Source: JBHHYS01 sp046757645 (GTDB lineage: Bacteria; Acidobacteriota; Terriglobia; Acidiferrales; 2-02-FULL-67-57). From it: a DNA stretch of 30,951 nucleotides. The DNA lies in the NCBI GenBank assembly GCA_046757645.1, contig JBHHYS010000026.1, positions 1 to 30,951 on the forward strand, read 5' to 3'. The position numbers were made by a program, and so were the translations under genes. Every line of letters starts with the position of its first letter. Within the stretch, counting starts at the first letter, position 1. Shown here in pieces: positions 1-7,717 of this stretch. Below the pieces are notes generated by a model. It worked only from the letters and a program-made list of their open reading frames with translations, ran no database searches and was not told the origin of the DNA.

Positions 1-574
1 CGGGCTGCAACCGATCCTCCGCGCGTAACTCCTCGACCAGGTAGGCCACGAAGGCAGCGGTGGCCGCATAGTCCTCCGCCGCATCCCCCTGCATAGAGAC
101 CGCGATGGCCGGAATCCCCACCAGTGCCGCCTCCCGCGCCGCCCCCACCGTGCCGGAATAGAAGGTGACGATGCCGAGATTGGTGCCGCGGTTAATCCCA
201 CTGATGACCAGGTCGGGCTTCCGGGGGACGAGTGACTCCAGCGCTAGGCGTACGCAAGTAGCCGGCCGTGCCCCAATCGCGTATCCCGAAACGCCGGGAG
301 GCAATTCAATCGGACGCACCCGAACAAACCGACGGGTTGTGGTGCTGTGCCCGGTCCCGCTCTGATTCTCCATCGGGGCCGCAATCAGCACCTGGCCCAG
401 CGGAGCCAGGGCTTCGCTCAGGGCGCGCAGTCCCGGAGCAAAGTAGCCATCGTCGTTCGCCAACAAGATGAAAAACTGCGACTCAGGCCCCGATTCACTG
501 AAAGCGCCCGTGGGAAGCAAGCCGCAAGCAAGCAGCAGGCACACAAGAGAGGCCATCACGGGTCGAAACTTCAT
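1..574 (-). CDS. Exported SurE-family phosphatase paralogue (partial, cut by window edge)
   Basis: The reading frame starts at an ATG at 574 and runs off the left edge after about 191 residues. The family hydrolyses 5'/3'-nucleoside monophosphates using a metal held by an NDDG motif. Here LLANDDG lies near residue 38, followed by an NQSGTGHS segment, SGINRGTN and YSGTVGAA, all SurE hallmarks in the usual order. Unlike cytosolic SurE, about 27 residues precede the motif: MKFRPVMASLVCLLLACGLL is a hydrophobic signal peptide, and LLLAC could serve as a weak lipobox. The protein is therefore probably exported or lipid-anchored. It is divergent from pyrR. A second, ordinary SurE lies at 15869-16669. 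The missing C-terminus cannot be judged. Confidence 0.85.
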   Translation of the reverse strand, partial: MKFRPVMASLVCLLLACGLLPTGAFSESGPESQFFILLANDDGYFAPGLRALSEALAPLGQVLIAAPMENQSGTGHSTTTRRFVRVRPIELPPGVSGYAIGARPATCVRLALESLVPRKPDLVISGINRGTNLGIVTFYSGTVGAAREAALVGIPAIAVSMQGDAAEDYAATAAFVAYLVEELRAEDRLQP

Positions 575-618
575 GCTACGCTCCCTGAGACTCTGCGATG
601 GGAAGTACGAGCAAGCTC

Positions 619-627
619 AGTCTACCA
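619..627 (-). promoter_or_regulatory. Possible extended -10 promoter for the exported SurE gene
   Basis: On the minus strand TGG is followed directly by TAGACT (624-619), an extended -10 arrangement 45 nt upstream of the ATG at 574. No convincing -35 hexamer is visible at 17 or 18 nt. This is a weak call based on the motif only. Confidence 0.3.
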
Positions 628-661
628 CAGCGCGCTTGCGTCCGGTCGCGGTCGGGCTTCC

Positions 662-691
662 TTGACAGCCCGCGACCGCCCCCACTAGTAT
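662..691 (+). promoter_or_regulatory. Sigma70-type promoter of the pyr operon
   Basis: TTGACA (662-667), an 18-nt spacer and TAGTAT (686-691) form a near-consensus housekeeping promoter. The predicted transcription start is about 698. That lies after the first possible ATG of pyrR (690), which sits inside the -10 box, so translation should begin at the ATG at 720. Confidence 0.75.
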
Positions 692-719
692 GAGTGGGCT
701 TCCACTGGCTCCTGCACCG

Positions 720-1271
720 ATGCCGATTCGCGAAAAAACCCAATTGATGTCGGCCACGGAGATTGACCGCACCCTGGTGCGCCTGGCGCACGAAATTGTG
801 GAGCGCAACAATGGGGTGGACAGCGTGGCGTTGGTGGGCATCCGCCGGCGCGGGGTGCCGCTGGCCGAGCGCTTGGCGGCGCGCATTGAGCAGATTGAAA
901 AGCAGAAAGTGCCTGTCGGCGCCCTGGAGGTGACTCTCTACCGCGACGACCTCTCCACCGTGGGCCCGCAGCCCGTGGTGAAGGAAAGCTCGTTGGGGTT
1001 TGGGATTGACGCCAAGAGCATCATCTTGGTGGATGACGTGCTTTACACCGGGCGCACCACCCGCGCCTCCATGAACGCCCTGTTCAAGTATGGTCGCCCG
1101 GCTCGCGTGCAACTTTGCGTGCTGATCGACCGCGGCTGGCGCGAGCTCCCCGTCGAGGCCACCTATGTGGGTCGTACGGTGCAGACCGCCGCCAACGAGA
1201 TCGTCGAAGTGCGCCTGCGCGAAGTGGATTCGCAAGAGCGGGTGATGCTGGTGGAAAAGGTCTCTTCCTGA
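720..1271 (+). CDS. pyrR: Bifunctional pyr operon regulator / uracil phosphoribosyltransferase PyrR
   Basis: The 183-residue product matches the usual PyrR length. The PRPP-binding signature ILVDDVLYTGRTT lies at about residues 102-114, and YRDDL lies near residue 74. PyrR proteins bind pyr mRNA in response to UMP and many also make UMP from uracil and PRPP. It is first in an operon with pyrB and pyrC, as expected. An ATG at 690 is in frame, but it overlaps the -10 box of the promoter, so 720 is preferred. No strong Shine-Dalgarno precedes 720. The short leader (about 22 nt) has no room for a classical upstream attenuator, and I found no PyrR-binding consensus in the pyrR-pyrB gap. How it regulates here is therefore open. 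Confidence 0.93.
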   Translation: MPIREKTQLMSATEIDRTLVRLAHEIVERNNGVDSVALVGIRRRGVPLAERLAARIEQIEKQKVPVGALEVTLYRDDLSTVGPQPVVKESSLGFGIDAKSIILVDDVLYTGRTTRASMNALFKYGRPARVQLCVLIDRGWRELPVEATYVGRTVQTAANEIVEVRLREVDSQERVMLVEKVSS

Positions 1272-1311
1272 GCGTGCGCCGGGGCTGCCGGCCAACCGAG
1301 GTGCTCGCCGC

Positions 1312-2271
1312 TTGCCGCCGCGAAAGACACTGACCCGCCTCTCCCCGCCGCATCTGCTGGGGATCGAACCGCTCAGTGTTGACGATATCGAACTGATCCT
1401 CGCCACCGCGCAGCGCTACCAGACTCGCACCGCCAGCGAAACCCGCCCGGTGCCGCGGCTCACCACTCTGGCGGGCAAGACGCTGGTGCTGGCCTTCTTC
1501 GAACCTTCCACCCGCACCCGCATCTCGTTCGAGATGGCGGCCCAGCGGCTGGGAATGGATGTCGTCAATCTGGCCCTGGAAGCCTCCAGCGCGCAAAAGG
1601 GCGAATCGCTGCTCGACACCGTGAAGACACTGGCGGCTATGCGCCCCGACGCTCTGGTGATTCGTCACCGCGGCTCCGGCGTCCCCCACTTCCTGGCGCA
1701 GCATACCGACGTGCCCATCCTCAACGCCGGCGACGGCATGCACGAGCACCCCACCCAAGCGCTGCTCGACGCCCTCACCATCCGCGACCATAAGGGCAGA
1801 CTCGACCAACTCAAGGTGGCCATCCTGGGCGATATTCTCCACAGCCGAGTAGCCCGCTCGAACATCCACCTGCTGAGCAAATTCGGCGCGCGGCTGGCGC
1901 TCGCCGGACCGCCACCGCTGGTGCCCCCAGCGTTGGAACGCCTGGCCCCGGGGATTACCGTCTGCCCCAGCCTCGAAGCAGCCCTGGCGGAGGCCGACGT
2001 GGTGATGATGCTGCGAGTGCAACTGGAGCGGCAGCGAGAGCCGTTGTTCGCTTCCTCGGCTGAGTACGCTCGCCACTATTGCCTGACGCTGGCGCGGCTC
2101 GCCCACGCCAAGCCCGACGCCATCGTCATGCATCCTGGGCCATTCCTGCGCGGCATCGACATCGCCGGCGAAGTGGCTGACAGCCCGCGCTCCGTCATCC
2201 CTCACCAGGTCGAAAACGGCGTGGCCGTGCGCATGGCTTTGCTGGAATTGCTGGCGGGAGCGCAGGCGTGA
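1312..2271 (+). CDS. pyrB: Aspartate carbamoyltransferase catalytic chain
   Basis: PyrB joins carbamoyl phosphate to aspartate, the committed step of pyrimidine synthesis. The carbamoyl-phosphate loop FFEPSTRTR is at residues 62-70, HPTQALLDAL begins at about 146, and GDILHSRVARS and MHPGP follow in order. The length, 319 residues, is normal. The only workable start is a TTG at 1312 with GAGG about 10 nt upstream, because no ATG or GTG occurs in frame between it and the pyrR stop 40 nt earlier. The gene overlaps pyrC by 4 nt (GTGA), which suggests translational coupling. No pyrI regulatory chain is nearby. Confidence 0.95.
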   Translation: MPPRKTLTRLSPPHLLGIEPLSVDDIELILATAQRYQTRTASETRPVPRLTTLAGKTLVLAFFEPSTRTRISFEMAAQRLGMDVVNLALEASSAQKGESLLDTVKTLAAMRPDALVIRHRGSGVPHFLAQHTDVPILNAGDGMHEHPTQALLDALTIRDHKGRLDQLKVAILGDILHSRVARSNIHLLSKFGARLALAGPPPLVPPALERLAPGITVCPSLEAALAEADVVMMLRVQLERQREPLFASSAEYARHYCLTLARLAHAKPDAIVMHPGPFLRGIDIAGEVADSPRSVIPHQVENGVAVRMALLELLAGAQA

Positions 2272-3572
2272 AACCCCGCGTGATTAAGAACGGTCGCGTG
2301 GTCGATCCCGCCTCCGGGCTTGACGCCCGCCGCGACGTCTTGATTGAAGAGGGGCGCATTGCCGCGGTGGATAAAACCATCGAGCGGCCGGACGCCGACC
2401 TCTTTGACGCCGCCCACCTGGTGGTGGCCCCGGGCTTCATTGACCTGCACGTGCATCTGCGAGAGCCCGGCCAGGAAGGGGCCGAAACCATCGCCAGCGG
2501 CACCGAAGCCGCAGCCGCCGGGGGTTTTACGGCGGTCGCCTGCATGCCCAACACGCAGCCCGCAAACGACACCCCCATGGTGACCCGTTACATCATCGGG
2601 CAAGCCGCGCAGACCGCCCGCGTGCGCGTTTATCCCATCGGCGCGGTCACCAAGGGAAACGCCGGCGAAGAGTTGGCCGAGCTCGAATCGCTGCGCGCCG
2701 CCGGGGTGGTCGCGCTGAGCGACGACGGCCGCCCCGTGGGGAACACGCGCATCCTCCGCCGCGCCCTGGAATACTGCCGCACGCTCGACCTGCCCCTCAT
2801 CGACCACTGCGAAGACCCCCACCTGGCCGCGGGCGGGGTGATGCACGAGGGCGAGTGGTCGCTCCGCTTGGCCCTGCGCGGGATACCGGCGCTGGCCGAA
2901 GAGCTTCCGGTGATGCGCAACGTGCGACTGGCAGCGTTGACCGGCGCGCGGGTCCACATTGCCCACCTCTCCACCCGGGGCGCCTTGGAAGCGATCCGCC
3001 GCGCCAAACAGCAAGGTGTGCGCGTCACTTGCGAGGTGACCCCGCACCACTTCACCCTCACGGATGAAGCCTGTCGGAACTACGATACTCGCGCCAAGAT
3101 GAATCCGCCCCTGCGCGGCCCCAAAGACGTCGCTGCGCTCGTGGAAGCTCTGGCCGACGGCACCGTGGACGCCATTGCCTCCGACCACGCTCCCCATCCC
3201 CAGGCCGAAAAGCAGAGGGATTTTGAATCGGCGCCCTTCGGGGTGATCGGGCTGGAGACGGCGCTGGGGCTGGCGCTGGAGAAACTCTATCACACCGGCA
3301 AAATCTCGCTGGTGCGGCTGGTTGAGCTGCTCTCCACCCACCCGGCGCGCATTCTGGGGATTGCCGGCGGGCGATTGAAAGTGGGGGCGCCGGCCGACAT
3401 CACGATTTTTTCTCCCGAGCGCCCTTGGACCTACCGCGCCGCCGACGGCCTCTCGAAAAGTCGCAACTCCCCCTTCGACGGTTGGAGCTTCCGGGGCGGC
3501 CCGGTGGCCACTCTAGTCAACGGCCAGATAGTTTTCCGCGGCTCGCTGGTGGGGCAGCGGACGCTGCGGTAG
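2268..3572 (+). CDS. pyrC: Dihydroorotase (class I type)
   Basis: PyrC closes carbamoyl aspartate to dihydroorotate. The metal-binding HVHLREPG lies at residues 61-68, followed by the ALSDDG segment, DHCED, HIAHLSTRGA, NPPLRGPKD and SDHAPH, the ordered signature of the amidohydrolase-fold dihydroorotases. The length of 434 residues fits the longer class I enzymes that often pair with PyrB. The GTG start overlaps the pyrB stop. An active-site histidine and aspartate set is complete, so this is probably an active enzyme rather than the inactive PyrC-like (PyrX) partner found in some bacteria. Confidence 0.95.
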   Translation: MKPRVIKNGRVVDPASGLDARRDVLIEEGRIAAVDKTIERPDADLFDAAHLVVAPGFIDLHVHLREPGQEGAETIASGTEAAAAGGFTAVACMPNTQPANDTPMVTRYIIGQAAQTARVRVYPIGAVTKGNAGEELAELESLRAAGVVALSDDGRPVGNTRILRRALEYCRTLDLPLIDHCEDPHLAAGGVMHEGEWSLRLALRGIPALAEELPVMRNVRLAALTGARVHIAHLSTRGALEAIRRAKQQGVRVTCEVTPHHFTLTDEACRNYDTRAKMNPPLRGPKDVAALVEALADGTVDAIASDHAPHPQAEKQRDFESAPFGVIGLETALGLALEKLYHTGKISLVRLVELLSTHPARILGIAGGRLKVGAPADITIFSPERPWTYRAADGLSKSRNSPFDGWSFRGGPVATLVNGQIVFRGSLVGQRTLR

Positions 3573-3589
3573 AAAAACGCCGCCAAGCC

Positions 3590-3604
3590 CGAGCGCGGCG
3601 CTCG
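3590..3604. terminator. Hairpin between convergent pyrC and thiD
   Basis: CGAGCG, a CGG loop and CGCTCG form a perfect 6-bp hairpin in the 34-nt gap between two convergent stop codons. There is no T tract on either side, so it is only a possible bidirectional terminator. Confidence 0.35.
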
Positions 3605-3606
3605 AC

Positions 3607-4479
3607 TCAGAAGTGGCTGATGGCGTGGGCCGGGCCTTCGGCGGGCACGTGCGTGGAGCGCGACTGCACTTGGCCGTTCTGGTGGCGGTAGAAGTGGTTC
3701 AGCGACCCCTTGCCCTTGCCGATGGCGTAGCCTTTTTCAATGCCCTTGGCCACATACGCCTTGGCGAGCATGACGGCGTCGGCGAGTTGGCGGCCGGCGG
3801 CCAGGTTGGCGGCGATGGCCGAGGAAAAGGTGCAGCCGGTCCCGTGAGTGTTCTCTGATTTCACCCGGTCGCTGCCGAAGGGAGTGAACGTCGAGCCGTC
3901 GTAGAAGACATCCACCGGCTTCTCCAGATCCCCGCCGGTAATCACCACGGCGCGGGCGCCCAGGGCGCGCAGCTTCTCCGCCGCCGCTTTCATCTCCTCA
4001 CTTCCCTTGATCCCCGTGCCCGACAAGGTTGCGGCTTCAGTGATGTTGGGGGTAATCACCGTGGCCAGGGCGAGCAGGCGCTTGCCCAGTTCTCGCACCC
4101 CGCCGGCATCGAGCAGCTCCATCCCCGAGGTGGAGCGCAACACCGGATCCAGTACCACGTGGGAGAACTTTTTCCTCTCGAGCAGTTCCGCGACCACTTG
4201 CACGTTAGCCCGCGTGCCGAGCATGCCAATCTTGACCGCCGCCAGGGGAACGTCTTTCACCAACTCGTCCAGCTGGGCGCGCAGCACCTCGGCGGCCACC
4301 GGATGCACGGCGCGCAGCCCGCGGGTGTTCTGCACGGTGATGGCCGTGAGCGCGGCCACGCCGTAGCAATTGTGTGCCGCAAAGGTTTTCAGGTCAGCGG
4401 CCACGCCGGCGCCGGCAGAGGGATCAAAGCCGGCAATGGTGAGCAACACGGGTGGCGAAGGACTTGTATTGTGGTTCAT
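3607..4479 (-). CDS. thiD: Hydroxymethylpyrimidine / phosphomethylpyrimidine kinase
   Basis: ThiD phosphorylates the HMP precursor twice in thiamine synthesis. The N-terminal GFDPSAGAGVAADLKTF (from about residue 17), the KIGMLGT segment, and the C-terminal ENTHGTGCTFSSAIAANLA anion-hole motif are all present in a ribokinase-fold protein of 290 residues. The ATG at 4479 is preferred. A strong GGAGGAGGTG lies about 12 nt upstream, and the alternative GTG at 4491 would overlap that Shine-Dalgarno. The C-terminus carries about 30 extra polar residues after the kinase fold. Its upstream neighbour on the strand is gdhA, 263 nt away. Confidence 0.93.
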   Translation of the reverse strand: MNHNTSPSPPVLLTIAGFDPSAGAGVAADLKTFAAHNCYGVAALTAITVQNTRGLRAVHPVAAEVLRAQLDELVKDVPLAAVKIGMLGTRANVQVVAELLERKKFSHVVLDPVLRSTSGMELLDAGGVRELGKRLLALATVITPNITEAATLSGTGIKGSEEMKAAAEKLRALGARAVVITGGDLEKPVDVFYDGSTFTPFGSDRVKSENTHGTGCTFSSAIAANLAAGRQLADAVMLAKAYVAKGIEKGYAIGKGKGSLNHFYRHQNGQVQSRSTHVPAEGPAHAISHF

Positions 4480-4540
4480 TGTTCCGCGCACACCTCCTCC
4501 CTACTTCCCAGGCTCCAGCGTAGCGCAAAAGCAGAGTCAA

Positions 4541-4629
4541 GGCAAAAAGTTTTTTTGCCGGTGGAGAAACTTTTTCCCCGCGGCCGAAACCGCCGACGGT
4601 CAAGAGAGTTTTCTGCTTGGCGGTTTTTT
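4541..4629. repeat. Hairpin-rich A/T-tract segment between gdhA and thiD
   Basis: Two inverted repeats stand out. GGCAAAAA (4541-4548) pairs with TTTTTGCC (4552-4559) across 3 nt, and AAACCGCC (4587-4594) pairs with GGCGGTTT (4619-4626) across 24 nt. Runs of A and T flank both. It lies downstream of gdhA and upstream of thiD and could end gdhA transcription, though the order of stem and T tract is not classical. Confidence 0.4.
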
Positions 4630-4672
4630 CCCCGCGGGAACGAGGGAAAGAGGCCGCGCACCAGGGTGGCCG

Positions 4673-4722
4673 GGCCTTCGCCAAGGCTTCGGCGGGCGAG
4701 TGAAGGCCTGCCGGCGAAGGCC
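4673..4722. repeat. Inverted repeat carrying a recurring 24-nt intergenic sequence
   Basis: GGCCTTCGCC (4673-4682) pairs with GGCGAAGGCC (4713-4722). The 24-nt stretch 4674-4697, containing GGCTTCGGCGGGC, recurs inverted at 27376-27399 with two mismatches. It looks like a short intergenic repeat family and lies 21 nt past the gdhA stop. Confidence 0.5.
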
Positions 4723-4742
4723 AACAGCGCCCGTCTGCGGGC

Positions 4743-5993
4743 CTAGGGGAAAAAGCCTCGTACCAGGGTGGCGTCGGCGACGCGGCTGATGGCAAGGATG
4801 AAGGCGGCAACGCGCATGGGCACGCGGTACTTCTGCGAGTTCTCATAGACTTCGCGGAAGGCGCGCTTCATGATGGTCTCGAGCTTCTTATTGACCTCGC
4901 TTTCTTCCCAGAAAAAGTTTTGCAGGTCCTGCACCCACTCAAAATAGCTCACGGTAACCCCGCCGGCATTGGCCAAGATGTCGGGCACCAGAAAGACGCC
5001 TTTGCGCGCCAGGATGTCGTCGGCCATGGGTGTCACCGGGCCGTTGGCGGCTTCGACGATGATCTTGGCCTTGACGTTGTGGGCGTTCTCGCCGGTGATC
5101 ACATTCTCCAGCGCGGCGGGGATGAGGATGTCGCACTTGAGCTCCACCAGCTCTTCGTTGCGGATGCGGGAGGTGCCGGCCAGGGCCACCACCGAGCCGT
5201 TCTTCTCCTTGTGACGGATGGCCTTCACGGGATCAATCCCCCGGGGGTTGACCGCGCCCCCCTTGGAATCGCTGACGGCGATAATTTTCGCCCCTTGTTC
5301 ATGGAAAAGACGCGCAGCGATGCCGCCCGCATTGCCGAAGCCCTGGATGGCGACGGCGGCGCCCTTCAACGGCAAGCGCTTCACCCGGCAGGCTTCCTGG
5401 GTGACGAACAGACAGCCGCGCGCCGTGGCTTCGTGGCGGCCGTGCGAGCCGCCCAGCGAGACCGGCTTGCCCGTCACCACGCCCAGACTGGAGTAGCCGA
5501 CCGTCATCGAGTAAGTGTCCATCACCCAAGCCATAGTTTGTTCATCGGTGTACATATCGGGGGCGGGGATGTCGCGGTCGGGGCCGATGATGGGAAGAAT
5601 CTCGGAGACAAAGCGACGGGTCATACGCTCCAATTCGCTGGCTGACATCCGGCGCGGGTTGCAGACCACGCCTCCCTTGCCCCCGCCGAAGGGAATGTTG
5701 ACCACCGCCGTCTTCCAGGCCATCCAGGCCGCCAACGCCTTCACCTCATCGAGGGTGACGTTCGGGTGGTAGCGGATGCCACCCTTGGCGGGCCCGCGGG
5801 CGATGTTGTGTTGGACGCGATACCCTTCGAAGACTTGCAGCGAGCCGTCGTCCATCTTGGTGGGGACCGAGACCACCATCTGGCGCTTGGGCCTGCGGAG
5901 CACCTGGGCGAGTCCCGAGTCGAGTTTGAGGCGCTCAGCCGCCTGGTCAAACTGCAACAGGGAAATGGCGTAGGGGTTGAGGGTTTCCTTCAT
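4743..5993 (-). CDS. gdhA: Glutamate dehydrogenase (Glu/Leu/Phe/Val dehydrogenase family)
   Basis: The enzyme interconverts glutamate with 2-oxoglutarate and ammonia. AKGGIRYHP lies at about residues 69-77, the glycine-rich loop with catalytic lysine PFGGGKGGV at 101-109, PAPDMYTDEQTMAWVMDTYS from about 143, and the nucleotide-binding GFGNAG at 218-223. The chosen ATG at 5993 has GGAGG 7 nt upstream and gives 416 residues beginning NPYAISLLQFDQAAE, the normal family start. In-frame starts at 6053 (ATG) and 6062 (TTG) would add about 20 to 23 residues. The TTG overlaps the stop of the gene before it. The last residues, ATLVRGFFP, are echoed just past the stop (see findings). Confidence 0.94.
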   Translation of the reverse strand: MKETLNPYAISLLQFDQAAERLKLDSGLAQVLRRPKRQMVVSVPTKMDDGSLQVFEGYRVQHNIARGPAKGGIRYHPNVTLDEVKALAAWMAWKTAVVNIPFGGGKGGVVCNPRRMSASELERMTRRFVSEILPIIGPDRDIPAPDMYTDEQTMAWVMDTYSMTVGYSSLGVVTGKPVSLGGSHGRHEATARGCLFVTQEACRVKRLPLKGAAVAIQGFGNAGGIAARLFHEQGAKIIAVSDSKGGAVNPRGIDPVKAIRHKEKNGSVVALAGTSRIRNEELVELKCDILIPAALENVITGENAHNVKAKIIVEAANGPVTPMADDILARKGVFLVPDILANAGGVTVSYFEWVQDLQNFFWEESEVNKKLETIMKRAFREVYENSQKYRVPMRVAAFILAISRVADATLVRGFFP

Positions 5994-6058
5994 CGCACTG
6001 CCTCCGGGGCCAAGAGTGGGGGATTTCCGCACGAACGTTTTGGTCTTGGGCATCGAGC

Positions 6059-6364
6059 TCAACCCACGTTTGGGACGTCAACCCGTTGCCGAGCGCGATA
6101 GGCGTCCCGGCAGCGCTCCGAGCAAAAGTGCAGCGTCTCGCCGGGCGCGGGCTCCTGCACGGATACATCCACGTCCACGTAGGTACCACACACCGGGTCG
6201 CGCTTCACCGTACCGCGGCGGGCGGAGGAAGCCGCTGGCCGCTGCACCCGCTCGAGCGTGTAGCTGAAAAGCCGTTGCCAGCCACGGCTCCAAAACCAGC
6301 GCCACAGCCAGCTCAGGAGGAAGAAAGCCGCCAGCAGGGCGGCGAGGCGCAGCAGCCAAGTCAT
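6059..6364 (-). CDS. Membrane-anchored YHS-like (PP0621-type) small protein
   Basis: The 101-residue product has one N-terminal membrane helix (about residues 3-24, rich in Leu, Ala and Trp). A short cysteine domain follows: RDPVCGTYVD (about 55-64), then LHFCSERCRDAYRAR. The DPVCG...FCSERC pattern resembles YHS-like metal-binding domains and the PP0621 family. Function is unknown. Its ATG overlaps the stop of the upstream TPR gene (ATGA), and its own stop overlaps a possible TTG of gdhA. It is therefore clearly in the same transcript. Confidence 0.8.
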   Translation of the reverse strand: MTWLLRLAALLAAFFLLSWLWRWFWSRGWQRLFSYTLERVQRPAASSARRGTVKRDPVCGTYVDVDVSVQEPAPGETLHFCSERCRDAYRARQRVDVPNVG

Positions 6365-6948
6365 CGGGGTCGATTCCCATTGTCGAGTTCTTGCCCCAAG
6401 AGCTCGACCCCGGGGAAATCGGGGTGGTGGCGGCGAAGTTGCTCGTAGGCTCGGCGGGCGCCGGCCCGGTCCTGTTTTCCGCGCAGGCGGGCCATGGCTA
6501 GGTTGAAAAGCGCTTCCGGCTTGTTCGGCTCGATTTCAAGGGCTCGGGTGAACTCGGTGATGGCTTCGTCGAAGCGATCCAGGTTGTAATAACAGCTGCC
6601 CAGATCGGTGCGGGCATCAGCGTTCTTGGGGGCGAGTTCCAGGGCACGCCGGTACCAAACCAGGGCGTCCTCCCAGCGCTCGAGACTGAAGAGAAAGTTG
6701 GCCAGCTCCACCGCCGCCCGGGGGTCGCGGGGATTGGCTTGCGCCTGCTGCTCGAGGCTGCGCCAGCGCTGGGAGATGTCCAGCGGCGGATGGCCTTCCG
6801 GCAGGGCCAGTTCCGTTTCCCCGGTCGTCCGGGGCTGGGGGAGTGCAGCGCGCCGCTCGCCACCCCCGGCCTGCTTGAGATAGATGTAGCCGGCGAGGAA
6901 GCCGACGGCAAAGAAAATCAGGGCGGTAATAAGCAGGTCTCTCCGCAC
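6361..6948 (-). CDS. Membrane-anchored TPR protein
   Basis: The 195-residue product starts at GTG 6948 with AAGGGG just upstream. One membrane segment (about residues 5-23, LLITALIFFAVGFLAGYIY) is followed by a linker and then about three TPR units (from residue 65: NPRDPRAAVELANFLFSLERW and on). The repeats face either the cytoplasm or the periplasm; topology cannot be fixed from sequence. TPR segments bind other proteins. The layout recalls the TPR portion of cytochrome c biogenesis proteins, but nothing specific supports that role. It overlaps the YHS-like gene by 4 nt. Confidence 0.82.
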   Translation of the reverse strand: MRRDLLITALIFFAVGFLAGYIYLKQAGGGERRAALPQPRTTGETELALPEGHPPLDISQRWRSLEQQAQANPRDPRAAVELANFLFSLERWEDALVWYRRALELAPKNADARTDLGSCYYNLDRFDEAITEFTRALEIEPNKPEALFNLAMARLRGKQDRAGARRAYEQLRRHHPDFPGVELLGQELDNGNRPR

Positions 6949-7018
6949 GTTCCCCTTTTCTTTCGCGTGCAGTGGAAACTGCCAGTCTAGCCAGGGGGTG
7001 AAGCAGTGTCAATGGTGG

Positions 7019-7717
7019 TCAGAGGTAAGTTTTCAGAAAAGCCAGGATGTCTTGGGTGAGGGGCAAGCCGGCAGCGAACATTTCGGTGCCGTGGGCCGCG
7101 CCCGGGTAGAGTTTCGCCACCGCCTTGCCTTGAGCAGCCCCGGCCAAGCGGCGGAGGGCCGCGGCGCTTCCCAGGTCCTCTTCCGCGGCCACCAGCAGGA
7201 GGGGGCGGACGCCGTAGTCACGCAGCGCCGGCTCAGTGGTCACCCCGCGGTAGTTCAGTCCGGGCGAGAGCAGCACCGCCAGCCGCACCAGGGGTTCGGC
7301 GGCGGCGAAGGCGAGAGCGGTGTTGGCCCCGATGCTGGCGCCGATCAGGCCGATGCGGGCCGCATCGACTTTTTTCTGCTCGCGGAGGAAGTTGAAGCCG
7401 GCGCGGAGGTCGGCGATTAGCTGTTCGCGGTTGCTGCGGCCTTGCTCGCGGAGGTCGATGGCGAGCACGGCGTAGCCGTCTCGGCGCAAGCGGGTGGCCA
7501 GCGGAATCCAGTCCTCCTTGCTGCGCCCCAGCATATGCACCAGGAGCACCGCTGGAGCCAGTGATTTGGGGGGCTCCCAGTAGAGCGCGGCGAGCTGCCC
7601 GGCGTCGAGGGGAACTTGAACCGGGCGGGGCGCCTCGCGACCGCTAGCCGCCAGGCTGAGAACTAGAAGGCCAATGAGAATCGAGCCAGGGCGCCGCCAG
7701 GGCACGGATGCTCTCAC
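7019..7717 (-). CDS. Exported alpha/beta hydrolase (dienelactone-hydrolase-like)
   Basis: The 232-residue product has a signal peptide (hydrophobic stretch at about 12-24, ending LAASG). An alpha/beta-hydrolase core follows: VHMLGRSKEDW as oxyanion region, the nucleophile elbow GASIG at 126-130 (Ser128), an acidic cluster AAEEDLGS near 178, and the catalytic histidine in GAAHGTEM (His209). The nearest families are dienelactone hydrolases and S33-type esterases or peptidases; the substrate is unknown. The GTG start overlaps the stop of the upstream domain-TPR gene (GTGA), so the two are probably made together. Confidence 0.85.
   Translation of the reverse strand: MRASVPWRRPGSILIGLLVLSLAASGREAPRPVQVPLDAGQLAALYWEPPKSLAPAVLLVHMLGRSKEDWIPLATRLRRDGYAVLAIDLREQGRSNREQLIADLRAGFNFLREQKKVDAARIGLIGASIGANTALAFAAAEPLVRLAVLLSPGLNYRGVTTEPALRDYGVRPLLLVAAEEDLGSAAALRRLAGAAQGKAVAKLYPGAAHGTEMFAAGLPLTQDILAFLKTYL

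Noticed and set aside
690..719. ATG 690 as the pyrR start
   Set aside because: It overlaps the -10 hexamer of the operon promoter, so it should lie upstream of the transcript start.
2202..3341. 379-residue minus-strand frame opposite pyrC
   Set aside because: Shadow of pyrC on the opposite strand; no motif and no ribosome site.
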